Below the pieces are notes generated by a model that saw only the letters and a list, made by a program, of their open reading frames with translations, was not told the origin of the DNA and ran no database searches. From JAGOEX01 sp964630905 (GTDB lineage Bacteria; UBP6; UBA1177), in assembly GCA_964630905.1 (NCBI GenBank), contig CAZVWR010000011.1:1-64000 (forward strand): a DNA stretch of 64,000 bases, in the 5' to 3' direction. Below, piece after piece: positions 54,388-63,034 of the stretch. The stretch's first letter is position 1. Each line of letters opens with the position of its first letter. The position numbers were made by a program, and so were the translations under genes.

Positions 54388-54814
54388 CACTTTTTTCATA
54401 AACCATTTCAAAATATGCAAGTCCTGTTATCTGGCATATTCCGCCGCCTGATATGACAAATCCGTTCGATATGTAGAAATTTATCGCAATTTTATTCAGT
54501 TCATATACTTGAAGTTGCAAGTATTCTTTTTTGTTAAGAAAATATTTAAGAAGAGCTGATCCGATCCCTTTTTTTGCAAAAACAGGATCGACAAAGATCC
54601 CTTCAATATAATCGGATGAAACCGAAATTATCCCTGCCGGAACTCCGTTAAATTCATAGATCATGTTCTCACATTTATAAATAGTTTCAGACACATATTT
54701 TCCTGCATCCGACTTGAAATGGTCTTTATTTACCGGAAGTCCGATTGATTCGTTTGCCGATGAATAGATTCTTTCTATTGCCGGAATGTCTGAAGATCTT
54801 AAAGGTCTTATCAT
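54380..54814 (-). CDS. GNAT family N-acetyltransferase
   Basis: A 144-residue protein. Motif A is IFVDPVFAKKGIGSALLKYF and motif B NKIAINFYISNGF, the usual GNAT acetyl-CoA site. It resembles small-molecule or protein N-acetyltransferases; the substrate is unknown. The start overlaps the stop of the APH-type kinase gene upstream, and the stop overlaps the convergent hybrid kinase gene by eight bases. It is the last gene of the four-gene - strand set. Confidence 0.85.
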   Translation of the reverse strand: MIRPLRSSDIPAIERIYSSANESIGLPVNKDHFKSDAGKYVSETIYKCENMIYEFNGVPAGIISVSSDYIEGIFVDPVFAKKGIGSALLKYFLNKKEYLQLQVYELNKIAINFYISNGFVISGGGICQITGLAYFEMVYEKSVK

Positions 54815-55737
54815 ATCATTTCTCTAAGCAGATTAAGATATTTTATCTCTCTTTGAATCATTGCCCCATCTTTATCATTGATCCATTCATTAAGCCAGCC
54901 GGAAAATCTGAAACCGAGGGTGAAAAGGGTGATCTTCTCAAACAATATGTCAGATAAAAACCCAGAATTTTTAATAACTTCCAAAAAATTTCTCACAAAA
55001 TCCCTGTTAAAGGCGGAAACATTTTCAAACCCGGCACAACCGATAATGTTCGCTATGTCGGTCAGTATCGGCCTGTAACCTGAAAATTCCCAGTCGATCA
55101 CTTTTTTTACATTGTTTCCGTCCCATAAAATATTGAGAGGGTGATAGTCTCCATGACAAAACACAACCGGCATTTTCTCAATTAAGTGTACAAATGAATA
55201 TTCAATAATATTAAGAACATCAAGTGTTTTTGCCGAAATTTCAGGATGGATGTGCCTGATCTTTTTCACTGTTTTTAAAGTGTGTTCAGCAAGAGAAAAC
55301 GGGTCAATGGAGTCGTTCATTTTTAAATTTGAAGAGATCTCATACATTTTAAGGAGAGTTTCTGCCGCCGCTTTTCCTTTCAACCCGTCATCAAGGTAAT
55401 CAGGTCTATGCAATTTGTCATGATCAATGAATTTCTGAACCATCCAGCATCTGTTTTCAAATTCTATTACAGATAGTCCCTGCACAGAGTCAATATAAGG
55501 TGAGCATTCCTCAAATCCGTTGCTATGTAAAAGATTAATGTTTTCAGCTATTTTAACCTTTTTTCCCATGTTCCAGAAATGGTGTTTTTCAACGATGAAT
55601 TTTTCATCATTTTTGTCAGTGACAACAACTCTGTCAGCTGATCTTGAAGGGGCGCCGTAAATTTCAAAAGATGAAGTGTTTTCAAACTCTATATTAAAAT
55701 GTTCCAGAACTTTTGAGATCTGCAGATTATCGATCAT
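54811..55737 (-). CDS. aminoglycoside phosphotransferase-fold kinase
   Basis: A 308-residue APH/ChoK-fold protein. The catalytic loop is FCHGDYHPLNILWDG and the metal site follows as KKVIDWEFSGYRP. Residues RWMVQKFID and ADRVVV mark the N-lobe. Such kinases phosphorylate small hydroxyl compounds such as choline, homoserine, methylthioribose or drugs. The partner genes (MBL hydrolase, flavin reductase, GNAT) give no clear substrate. Overlaps with both neighbours show co-expression. Confidence 0.85.
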   Translation of the reverse strand: MIDNLQISKVLEHFNIEFENTSSFEIYGAPSRSADRVVVTDKNDEKFIVEKHHFWNMGKKVKIAENINLLHSNGFEECSPYIDSVQGLSVIEFENRCWMVQKFIDHDKLHRPDYLDDGLKGKAAAETLLKMYEISSNLKMNDSIDPFSLAEHTLKTVKKIRHIHPEISAKTLDVLNIIEYSFVHLIEKMPVVFCHGDYHPLNILWDGNNVKKVIDWEFSGYRPILTDIANIIGCAGFENVSAFNRDFVRNFLEVIKNSGFLSDILFEKITLFTLGFRFSGWLNEWINDKDGAMIQREIKYLNLLREMI

Positions 55738-56429
55738 TCTATATTAAAGCTGTTGCCGACATTTCCGAATATGCACTCAATTCCGGCATCTTCGAAGTAT
55801 CTTATTGAATTTACTGAAGAACAATGAAGAAGAATAACTTTTTTTATTCCGAGTAAAAAAAGATCTGAAGCTGTTTTTTTCATTTTATCTTTCTGTATGT
55901 CAAAATTATGGAATCCCCCTGCGATGGTTGTTACAGTGGAGAAAGTCTGTGCTTCTTTTAAAATGTTCAAAATTCCTGAATGTCCGCATCCGGTAAAAAG
56001 TGTATTTCCCGCAACCATTGATATTTCATTGAAATTTTCATCATCTTTAACTGCTTTTGAAAGAACAAGGGCACATTGATCATCTAATTTAAAAGACTCT
56101 CTGACAGTATTGGACCTTAGTGCAGGAAATTTCAAAGTTTCAGAAAACTCAGGGTGATAAACATCACAAATTCCGGATATCATTGAAAAATGTCTGCTTA
56201 AGAAAGGAATGCCGCCAATGTGGTCCAAGTGAAAATGGCTGAGAACGGCACACTTTATGTTTTCAATTCCAAGGTTCATAAACTGGCTGTTTTCAATGAA
56301 AAGATCACTCCCGCCTGTGTCAAAAAGATAATCATTTTCACCATAACGGATAAAAAGAGATAGTCCGTGTTCGGCTTTCAATTCCTGTCTTCCGGCACAG
56401 TTGGAAACTAAAACAGCGAACGCTTTCAA
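55734..56429 (-). CDS. metallo-beta-lactamase-fold hydrolase
   Basis: A 231-residue MBL-fold protein. The metal motif is AVLSHFHLDHIGGIPFL (H-x-H-x-D-H), with a further His in FTGCGHSGILNIL and late HCSS. The general plan, with an early DTGGSDLFIENS, is that of the archaeal/bacterial group often annotated as 7,8-dihydropterin-6-yl-methyl-4-(beta-D-ribofuranosyl)aminobenzene 5'-phosphate synthase, but the reaction is uncertain. Overlapping starts and stops place it between the flavin reductase and APH-type kinase genes. Confidence 0.85.
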   Translation of the reverse strand: MKAFAVLVSNCAGRQELKAEHGLSLFIRYGENDYLFDTGGSDLFIENSQFMNLGIENIKCAVLSHFHLDHIGGIPFLSRHFSMISGICDVYHPEFSETLKFPALRSNTVRESFKLDDQCALVLSKAVKDDENFNEISMVAGNTLFTGCGHSGILNILKEAQTFSTVTTIAGGFHNFDIQKDKMKKTASDLFLLGIKKVILLHCSSVNSIRYFEDAGIECIFGNVGNSFNIE

Positions 56430-56956
56430 TGAGATACCTTGTTTTTGTGTTTTTCCTTCTGAAGAGTTCTGGTTATTTCACCAATATAGAGACGGTGGAA
56501 AGATTTTTCGGGATAGTGCTTGATTATCTCAGGGTCAACAAAATTTTTCGGGTCAAAATCCTGAAAACAGAGCTTCGTGCAGACAAGGACGATATCCGCC
56601 TGTGAAAAATAGACAGATCCGTTGTTGTCAACCGGCTCGAAACTGGTCTCGAACACTTTGTTGACATCTCTGCCCGATTTTGAACCGCAGAACTCAAGTT
56701 CCGCTCTGAATTCAGGAGGGAAGAAAGATACTGTGAAAGTGCTGTTTTTCTCCATGAATTCATAAGTGTATCTGTTTGGGCGGACAACAGCTCCGAAAAC
56801 CGGCTTGTTCCACATTATCCCGAAATAACCCCACGCGATAGTCATCATGTTGAAGTCTTCAAAAGTTCCAGCGGTAAGAAGTCCCCATTCGTTCTTGAGT
56901 GTAAGAAACGGGTTGAGTTTTGCTTCTTCAGGAACTATAGTTTTGAAATTACACAT
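56426..56956 (-). CDS. flavin reductase-like FMN-binding protein
   Basis: The start is ATG 56956 with GGAG upstream; ten earlier codons precede the ribosome site. The 176-residue protein has the flavin-reductase split barrel (WGLLTAGTFEDFNMMTIAWG, VVRPNRYTYEFMEKNSTFTV, FHRLYIGEI). It likely binds FMN and reduces a flavin or small electrophile. It is the first gene of the - strand set of four, overlapping the MBL gene by four bases. Confidence 0.88.
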   Translation of the reverse strand: MCNFKTIVPEEAKLNPFLTLKNEWGLLTAGTFEDFNMMTIAWGYFGIMWNKPVFGAVVRPNRYTYEFMEKNSTFTVSFFPPEFRAELEFCGSKSGRDVNKVFETSFEPVDNNGSVYFSQADIVLVCTKLCFQDFDPKNFVDPEIIKHYPEKSFHRLYIGEITRTLQKEKHKNKVSH

Positions 56957-57084
56957 GTTTTTGCTCCAAAAAAATGGTAAAGCCAAATGATGTTATATAA
57001 AACTCCGGCGAAATCAAATTTTTAGCTTTCATTACAAATAGATAGATGTATAATTGGAAAGCGACAAATTGTGAGCGAAGATAA

Positions 57085-58017
57085 ATGGCTGTATTTCCTG
57101 AAATAATATTAAGAAAAGAGTTTGCGGGGTTCAGGTCTGATCCCTATTTTAAAGCGCTTGAATTTTTAAAAGGGAACGATCCTTCATATAAAACCGTATA
57201 TGTTTCAACCGAAGCGGCAAACATTATAAAATACAGAGAGTTATGCAGGGTTTCATCAAAAATGAAGGAATCCGGTTTTTCAAAGTTCATGCCGGTCAAA
57301 GGGATGATGCTTTTAAACACCCTTTTTTTTGATTTTCCGGGGATCAGGCAGATGGCCGACATCGACATTCTTGTTCACCCTGATGAATTTGGTAAAGTTC
57401 CTGAATTAATTAACAGAAATAATGATTTTAAATACAAGTCCAACTTCCCTCTGCATATTAGAAAATATTTCGGGGAGGACATTTCATTCTATTTCAATTC
57501 AACGCTTGTTGAGCTTCATTCAAGGATAACACTCGTTAAATTTCCGGGACTTATCGAAGAGATTTTTGAAAAAAGTGAAGAGAAAAACAATCCCGACGGT
57601 GAAATTTTCATTGTTCCTGCTCTTGAATATGCCGCCATAATCATGCTTCTTCACGATTATTCAAGAGGTGATTTTGCCGATCTCACTTTCAAACGACTTC
57701 TTGAATTCTATATCGTGATTCATAGCTGTGATCTGAAAAAAACAAAGAACATTGCTCAAAAATACGGGATTGAACAGATGCTTGACTGCCATCTTTTTTT
57801 GATATGGACTATGCTTGAAAATACTTTTTTTGACAGGTATGATTTTAAAATAATTGAAGAATTCGGACTTATTACAAAGCATGAGAAGTTAAACTGCTTT
57901 AAAGTTGAAAAGCCGGCTTATCTTCAGAAAGCACTGTATGGAAAAAGGTGGAAATATCTTAAAATGAGAAATATTGCCGCAGGTGCTTTTAAATTCGCTA
58001 TAGGAAAAAAGGATTGA
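57085..58017 (+). CDS. nucleotidyltransferase-family protein (NTP_transf_5-like)
   Basis: A 310-residue protein. The active-site pattern is FMPVKGMMLL followed by RQMADIDILVHPDEFGKV, as in the NTP_transf_5 group found in polysaccharide and peptide-modification loci. The C-terminal half is helical (MLLHDYSRGDFADLTFKRLL). Its stop overlaps the start of the glycosyltransferase gene (TTGA), so the two act together, probably in envelope glycan or capsule synthesis. The substrate is unknown. Confidence 0.8.
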   Translation: MAVFPEIILRKEFAGFRSDPYFKALEFLKGNDPSYKTVYVSTEAANIIKYRELCRVSSKMKESGFSKFMPVKGMMLLNTLFFDFPGIRQMADIDILVHPDEFGKVPELINRNNDFKYKSNFPLHIRKYFGEDISFYFNSTLVELHSRITLVKFPGLIEEIFEKSEEKNNPDGEIFIVPALEYAAIIMLLHDYSRGDFADLTFKRLLEFYIVIHSCDLKKTKNIAQKYGIEQMLDCHLFLIWTMLENTFFDRYDFKIIEEFGLITKHEKLNCFKVEKPAYLQKALYGKRWKYLKMRNIAAGAFKFAIGKKD

Positions 58018-58766
58018 AAGTCTCAATTATTACAACTGTTAAAGATGACGCAAAAGGGTTTCTCCAAACCATGCGGTCAGTAAAGATGCAGGATTATTCG
58101 AATATTGAGTATATTGTTGTCGATGCTTCAGAAAATGAGAGATTAAAAGATAAATGCCGGGAACATATTGAAAAAATTGATGTTTTCATCGAAGGTTTTG
58201 ATTCTTCACCTTATGAAGGGATGAACAGGGGAATCGATGCGGCAACAGGAGACATAATAGCGCTTCTTCATGCCGGAGACATTTACTGCTCAAATTCAAT
58301 TGTCTCGCAAGTTGTTGAAAAATTTGCTGAAAATGATGTAAAGCTTGTTTACGGAGATATAGTTTATCATTCGCTTGATGATGTGGAAAAAACGGTCAGA
58401 GTCTGGAAAAGTGCTCAAATTGAGAGTAATTCTGCAAAAAAGGGTGTGTTTCCACCGCACACTTCACTTTTCATAAAAAAAGAACTCTATGATCATGTCG
58501 GCAGATATGACCTTCAATATGAGATAGCCGCAGATTCGGATTTCATGTTCCGGCTGTTTTCTCAAAACCCTAAGTCGCTGTATTTGCATAAGAATATTCT
58601 TTCAATGAGAGTGGGTGGAAGAAGCAACAGATCTGTTTTTGCAATATTGAGATCTAATATTGAATTCTGCAGAATGCTCAGAAAACACGGGGTGAGCCAT
58701 CCGTTCCTGAAAACATTGAAAAAGATCTTTTCGAAAGTGCGGCAGCTTTTTTCAACAGAATCTTAG
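58014..58766 (+). CDS. family 2 glycosyltransferase
   Basis: A 250-residue protein starting with TTG at 58014, with AGGAAAAAAGGA before it. The GT-A fold signature is visible: VSIITTVKDDAKGFLQTMRS, EYIVVDASEN, MNRGIDAATGDIIALLHAGD and, later, DSDFMFRLF. It uses a nucleotide sugar to extend a surface glycan or lipid-linked acceptor. The gene is coupled to the nucleotidyltransferase before it and ends back to back with the zinc-ribbon protein gene. Confidence 0.9.
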   Translation: MKVSIITTVKDDAKGFLQTMRSVKMQDYSNIEYIVVDASENERLKDKCREHIEKIDVFIEGFDSSPYEGMNRGIDAATGDIIALLHAGDIYCSNSIVSQVVEKFAENDVKLVYGDIVYHSLDDVEKTVRVWKSAQIESNSAKKGVFPPHTSLFIKKELYDHVGRYDLQYEIAADSDFMFRLFSQNPKSLYLHKNILSMRVGGRSNRSVFAILRSNIEFCRMLRKHGVSHPFLKTLKKIFSKVRQLFSTES

Positions 58767-59105
58767 CTACATCCCGTTAAGAAGTTCGTAATAAGCTTTC
58801 ATATTGTTGATCGAAGTAATGGTGAACTGTATCATAAACCAGCTGACGATGAGAATAATGACAGTAAGAACCGCTTTTGTCGTTCTTGAAGTATTCGGTC
58901 TAAGCCAGATGAGGGGAAGGGAAGCTGGACCTGCGATCAGAGTTACTGTGAGAATAAAATATGAACCGAAATACCACGGAACATCCTTTTTGTGTTTTCG
59001 ATCATGTTCCATAGGTCTCAAATTAAAATCAAGAAACTCTCCGCAATGCTTACACTTTATTGCATCATCTTGAATCTCTTCGGCACAGAACGGACATTTT
59101 TTCAT
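58767..59105 (-). CDS. zinc-ribbon membrane protein
   Basis: The start is ATG 59105 with GAGG upstream; the frame extends to 59168 through the promoter. The 112-residue protein opens with a zinc ribbon, CPFCAEEIQDDAIKCKHCGE, then a polar linker and two membrane helices (SYFILTVTLIAGPASLPLIW and VLTVIILIVSWFMIQFTI). Proteins of this architecture are common and of unknown function. Own strong promoter at 59140-59168. Confidence 0.82.
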   Translation of the reverse strand: MKKCPFCAEEIQDDAIKCKHCGEFLDFNLRPMEHDRKHKKDVPWYFGSYFILTVTLIAGPASLPLIWLRPNTSRTTKAVLTVIILIVSWFMIQFTITSINNMKAYYELLNGM

Positions 59106-59139
59106 CGTTTTTTCCTCTGGTTTTCTGAACAACGCCGAA

Positions 59140-59168
59140 TTTATACTTCTAAAATAAAAAATTGTCAA
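59140..59168 (-). promoter_or_regulatory. strong promoter of the zinc-ribbon protein gene
   Basis: On the - strand: TTGACA (59168-59163), 17 bases, TATAAA (59145-59140). Near-consensus and 35 bases before the start codon. Confidence 0.75.
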
Positions 59169-59187
59169 TCAGTAGTATATTAAAAAA

Positions 59188-59216
59188 TTGATTAGTTCAA
59201 ACAAAAGGAATATTAT
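59188..59216 (+). promoter_or_regulatory. promoter of the 59249-61125 barrel genes
   Basis: TTGATT (59188-59193), 17 bases, TATTAT (59211-59216), about 30 bases before the start. It is divergent from the promoter at 59140-59168. Confidence 0.5.
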
Positions 59217-59248
59217 ATCTACCGCTCAATCGGTGAAAAAGGGTGACT

Positions 59249-59785
59249 GTGAAAAAAAAGATTCTTATCATATTTCTGATTTTTATTTCATTTGTCTGGT
59301 TAAATGCCAGTGAAAACCTCAATGAATTTAGCAGAACCGACACAGAATGGTTGGCGCTCTCAGGCGGTGGCGGAACACACGGCCCGGGAGGAAACATTTC
59401 GTTCTTCACAGTTAGACAGGATTTGTTCTTCTGGGAAATATTCAGACTTCAGGCAACATTCTTAAATGAAGATGTTTTTTCGTTCAATGTCAAATCAATT
59501 TATGGAATACCGCTCTTTGTAACGAAAGATAATCGCAATGAATTCCGTTTCGGAACAGGTATTTCAGCAGGATTGAGCTTTAAGTTTGTCAGGGACGAAA
59601 AAAACAGAAGAAAGGGAATAGGAAGCATTCTCAACATTCCGGTTGAAATAACTTATGTCAATCATATTTTCAGATTCTTTTCGTTGAGTGCAACGATCTC
59701 TGTCGATTTTCCAGTCCATTTTGGGTCAGACAGTAAAAAATATTACACTCCGGTTATTAACGGTTTTTTAGGATTTAGAATATGA
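59249..59785 (+). CDS. exported beta-barrel-like protein
   Basis: The start is GTG 59249, six bases after AGGG; a GTG at 59243 in the same frame is an alternative. About 178 residues with a signal peptide (KKKILIIFLIFISFVWLNA) and beta strands (FRFGTGISAGLSFKFV, ITYVNHIFRFFSLSATISVD), ending FLGFRI. It resembles the barrel proteins that follow in general style only. Its stop overlaps the next start (ATGA). Role unknown. Confidence 0.72.
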   Translation: MKKKILIIFLIFISFVWLNASENLNEFSRTDTEWLALSGGGGTHGPGGNISFFTVRQDLFFWEIFRLQATFLNEDVFSFNVKSIYGIPLFVTKDNRNEFRFGTGISAGLSFKFVRDEKNRRKGIGSILNIPVEITYVNHIFRFFSLSATISVDFPVHFGSDSKKYYTPVINGFLGFRI

Positions 59786-60426
59786 ATTGGAAAACAGCAC
59801 TTCTTGTTTTGTTTTTAATAATATATTCAGATGCTTACGCTGAAGAACTCGATCGTCACAGGTTCGGCTTTTCGCTTGAAGGCGGTGCGTCTTTCACTTT
59901 CCTCAGTGGAAGAGCCGGCAACACAAAGCCGTGGCACGATCTTTACGGATCAGCGGGTGGAACGGTTTTTTATAATTACAGAATATCAAACAGGTTCGCA
60001 ATCCGCCCAGAACTTGGACTTTATTCCTATTTTTTCTCTATTCCGGGTCCCGGAGATATTGGAAACGGCACAGAGGCAACATTGAACGGCAGACTTGGAC
60101 TCACAATGATATTCTATACTTATGTCGGAATTGATGCTTCTTTTCCGCTCGGACTTACAACTTTTATTTCTTCAAGATTTTATGATTCAGCGGGAAAATA
60201 TAAGTCCCGTCTTTCTGAAGCAGAAAACGATGTTTATGAAGAGATCCTCGAAAATGATTATATTTCAGGCGGAGTGCAGATATCGTTCGGAGTCGAAAGC
60301 ACCCGTTCAAAACCGCTTGGAGCAGGATTTTCAATATTTACAAGATTTGCCGACACATTTTATACCGGCGGTCAGTCAACGATGATCATCCCCACATTCG
60401 GTGGATTTTTTGTGATGTTTTTTTAA
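59782..60426 (+). CDS. outer-membrane beta-barrel-like protein (paralogue a)
   Basis: A 214-residue exported protein (signal peptide ending SDAYA) with the mature start EELDRHRFGFSLEGG. It is a tandem paralogue of the next gene: both have LDRHRFG, FAIRPE-GLYSYFF and RFYDSA, followed by similar strands. Terminal aromatics (FFVMFF) match an outer-membrane barrel. Coupled to the gene before it. Confidence 0.76.
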   Translation: MNWKTALLVLFLIIYSDAYAEELDRHRFGFSLEGGASFTFLSGRAGNTKPWHDLYGSAGGTVFYNYRISNRFAIRPELGLYSYFFSIPGPGDIGNGTEATLNGRLGLTMIFYTYVGIDASFPLGLTTFISSRFYDSAGKYKSRLSEAENDVYEEILENDYISGGVQISFGVESTRSKPLGAGFSIFTRFADTFYTGGQSTMIIPTFGGFFVMFF

Positions 60427-60444
60427 AGTTAGGGAATAAACAGT

Positions 60445-61125
60445 ATGATGAAAAACATAAGAACCTCAATTTTGTTGGCTTTGATTTTGTTTGTCTTTTC
60501 AAGCAGTTACGCTGAAAATCTTGATCGTCACAGATTCGGGCTTTCGGTTGAAGGGGGCTACTCTTTTTCAATGAAGAGCAGCGATCATACGGAAAAGCAG
60601 GCTCCTGAAATTTTCAAGGGGAATTTCGGCGGAACACTGTTCTATCAGCTCACGATCCATAAATATTTTGCTATCCGTCCTGAGATCGGGCTTTACAGTT
60701 ATTTTTTCGGTCTTCCTGTTGATTACAGCGGTGCCGATTATTTTTCAACTTACGGAGTGACTTATACCACACTTAACGGCAGGATCGGAGCCGGTCTGGT
60801 GGCTTACTACTACAGGAGCAAAAACAGTAGCTTTGCACTTAATGTTGCTTTAACACCCCTTATTTCCATGAGATTTTACGATTCGGCTAATCTTTACAAA
60901 AATAAAAGAAGTGAAGATCCCTATGAAGAGCTTGGTCTGAAAAATGAACGGTTGTATTATTTTTCCGGCGGAATAATTATAGCAGCCGGCATTGAAACAA
61001 ATGAAGTTAAAAAAACCGGTTTCGGAGGATCTCTTTTCATGAGATTTGGCGACAAATCGACTCTGGTGGGGAAGAAAATACTTCTTGTTCCATCTTTCGG
61101 GGGGTCCGTTTCGTTGTTTTTCTAA
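60445..61125 (+). CDS. outer-membrane beta-barrel-like protein (paralogue b)
   Basis: A 226-residue exported protein (signal ending SSSYA; mature start ENLDRHRFGLSVEGG). It is clearly duplicated from the preceding gene, sharing FAIRPE-GLYSYFFGLP and RFYDSANLYK, and ends SVSLFF. There are two adjacent ATG codons at the start. It is 18 bases after paralogue a; the set of three probably forms one unit from the promoter at 59188-59216. Confidence 0.76.
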   Translation: MMKNIRTSILLALILFVFSSSYAENLDRHRFGLSVEGGYSFSMKSSDHTEKQAPEIFKGNFGGTLFYQLTIHKYFAIRPEIGLYSYFFGLPVDYSGADYFSTYGVTYTTLNGRIGAGLVAYYYRSKNSSFALNVALTPLISMRFYDSANLYKNKRSEDPYEELGLKNERLYYFSGGIIIAAGIETNEVKKTGFGGSLFMRFGDKSTLVGKKILLVPSFGGSVSLFF

Positions 61126-61129
61126 ATAT

Positions 61130-61157
61130 TTGACTAAAAAGATACAAATCTTAAAAT
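61130..61157 (+). promoter_or_regulatory. promoter of the esterase lipoprotein gene
   Basis: TTGACT (61130-61135), 16 bases, TAAAAT (61152-61157), 35 bases before the ATG. Confidence 0.6.
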
Positions 61158-61192
61158 TTTGCGTGTGTGATCAATTTTTTGAGTGAGGAGTT

Positions 61193-62317
61193 ATGAAAAA
61201 AATTATTTTTGCAGTCATTATCGCTTCTCTAATTTTTGCCGTTTCATGCGGAGATGAGAAGAAAGAGACGAAAAACGACAATGAAACCTTTACCGACAAA
61301 GATGAAACAACAGATGAGAACACTATCGATGAAGAAGTCTCTGACAATGAAGTGACCGATGAAGCGGTTACAGATGAAGTAGAAACGGAGGACACGGAAG
61401 AAGTCGATGAAGACACTTATATTCCTCCTTTGATCTGTGAAAATTTTGCAGAAGGGATGAACCAGAATTTCATCGTGGGCGAAGGGGCGAACGAACTTGC
61501 AAGGGATTTTATTCTGCGTCTGCCTTCAAGCATTGATTCTGAAACGGCATGGCCGGTAGTTTTCCTGTGGCATGGATACCAGGATTCAGCAACAAATTTT
61601 CAGGGTGTGCTTTCAGGAAAAGTCAACAACGAAGAGATGCCTTTTATTCTTGTTGTTCCTGTTCCAAGAGCCGATATTTTCACATTCGGACTTCCTCCGA
61701 AAGGACTTGACTGGGACATGATAAATCTTACAGACGGAAGTGCTGAAGCCGATATGTTTGATGCTGTTCTTAACTGCATTGACGGAAAATGGGGCGTGAA
61801 CGCTGATCACATCCATGTTTCAGGGTTTTCAGCAGGAGCCATAACGGCAAACAGCATTGCTTTGCAGAGACCCGAGATTGTTGCAAGCGTTTTCACATAT
61901 TCAGGTGCATATTTCTCCGATCCCGAGAGCAGAACAGCCCTTGGCCAGATAAGCGGAATGAATGTCGGTGATTTTTTCAAATGGCCTGATATGGAAGAAA
62001 TTCACACAAAATATCCGCAGGTTTTTGTTTCAGGCGGAGAAGGGAAGGATACCTGGTCGACGACAGGGTTTGAAATTGACTTCAATATGATGGCAAACCT
62101 CGGTTCCAGTTACCTTTACGGACTTGGACACGATGTAATTCTGTGCAATCACGGCGGAACTCACACAATCGCGGGACCGTCAACAACGACAATGCTGGAA
62201 TTTTTCAGAGACCATCCTTTCGGAACAGAAATTTCCCCATACAAAACAGCACTCCCTGAAGGTTATGACACCTGTGAATTTGTCACAGAAGAAACAGATG
62301 ATTCCGATAATATCTGA
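61193..62317 (+). CDS. esterase/PHB-depolymerase-like lipoprotein with acidic stalk
   Basis: The ATG at 61193 has GAGGAG upstream. A 374-residue lipoprotein (AVSCGDE) with a post-Cys stretch of about 60 residues made mainly of Glu, Asp, Thr and Val (NDNETFTDKDETTDENTIDE). The catalytic part is an alpha/beta hydrolase of the LpqC/PHB-depolymerase type: VVFLWHGYQDSATNFQ, nucleophile HVSGFSAGAITAN (G-x-S-x-G) and a late His in NHGGTHTIAG. It should cleave an ester at the cell surface. Transcribed from its own promoter; an HD hydrolase gene follows convergently. Confidence 0.87.
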   Translation: MKKIIFAVIIASLIFAVSCGDEKKETKNDNETFTDKDETTDENTIDEEVSDNEVTDEAVTDEVETEDTEEVDEDTYIPPLICENFAEGMNQNFIVGEGANELARDFILRLPSSIDSETAWPVVFLWHGYQDSATNFQGVLSGKVNNEEMPFILVVPVPRADIFTFGLPPKGLDWDMINLTDGSAEADMFDAVLNCIDGKWGVNADHIHVSGFSAGAITANSIALQRPEIVASVFTYSGAYFSDPESRTALGQISGMNVGDFFKWPDMEEIHTKYPQVFVSGGEGKDTWSTTGFEIDFNMMANLGSSYLYGLGHDVILCNHGGTHTIAGPSTTTMLEFFRDHPFGTEISPYKTALPEGYDTCEFVTEETDDSDNI

Positions 62318-62324
62318 GATCAGC

Positions 62325-62891
62325 TCAACTATTCATTTGTCCAAGCCCGATCTGTGAAGACCGTGACCGCATGCCGCTTAAAACTATTTCGAGGAACTGT
62401 TCAAGAGTCACATTGAAATTTTCCGTGGCTGTCAGTATCTGTTCCCGGTTGGCTCCGGCGGCAAATCTTTTTTCCCTGAACCGTTTCATGAGAAAATCAA
62501 CACTCATTTTGTGAATGTTCTTTTCGGGGCTCATAAAAACTCCGGCAGTGACAAGACCTGTTGCCGGATCAACTGCATAAAGCGCTTTTCCCATTTCTGA
62601 AGTGGCAGGGACATTTCCCGAATGCATAACTATCGCATCAAGTATTTCCGTGTCGTCAAATCCTTCTTTTCTCAATATTTCGCCTGACATTTTTCCGTGT
62701 TTTGAAAAATCATCCTTTGTATAATCATAATCAAGATCGTGCAGAAGCCCTGCAAGTGACCATCTGGTTTCATCTTCTCCAAGATGCCGGGCAAAAAATC
62801 CCATTGCGGTCTCAGTTGCAATACAGTGCTTGATAAGATTTTTGTTGGAAAGATGCTTTTCCAAAAGGGCAAGAGCAACAAATCTATCCAC
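62325..62891 (-). CDS. HD-domain phosphohydrolase
   Basis: AAAGGAGG lies five bases before a GTG at 62891, so that codon is the likely start; an ATG at 62915 precedes the ribosome site and is rejected. The 188-residue protein has HD-domain ligands: the first His in LIKHCIATE, the HD pair in LAGLLHDLDYDY, a His in KHGKMSGEIL and a later AIVMHSG. Members hydrolyse phosphate esters of nucleotides or second messengers; the substrate cannot be told. Convergent with the esterase lipoprotein. Confidence 0.85.
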   Translation of the reverse strand: MDRFVALALLEKHLSNKNLIKHCIATETAMGFFARHLGEDETRWSLAGLLHDLDYDYTKDDFSKHGKMSGEILRKEGFDDTEILDAIVMHSGNVPATSEMGKALYAVDPATGLVTAGVFMSPEKNIHKMSVDFLMKRFREKRFAAGANREQILTATENFNVTLEQFLEIVLSGMRSRSSQIGLGQMNS

Positions 62892-63034
62892 AGGAGCCTC
62901 CTTTAAAAAATCCATTTTAAACTGGTTATGTTTTTTTACCAGTTTGTCAATAGTAAATTGACTTTATTTTATGTAGCTGATAATCTTTACCCGTTTCTTT
63001 TTTGATTTTGGGCAATTTTTGCAGAGGGGTTGTT

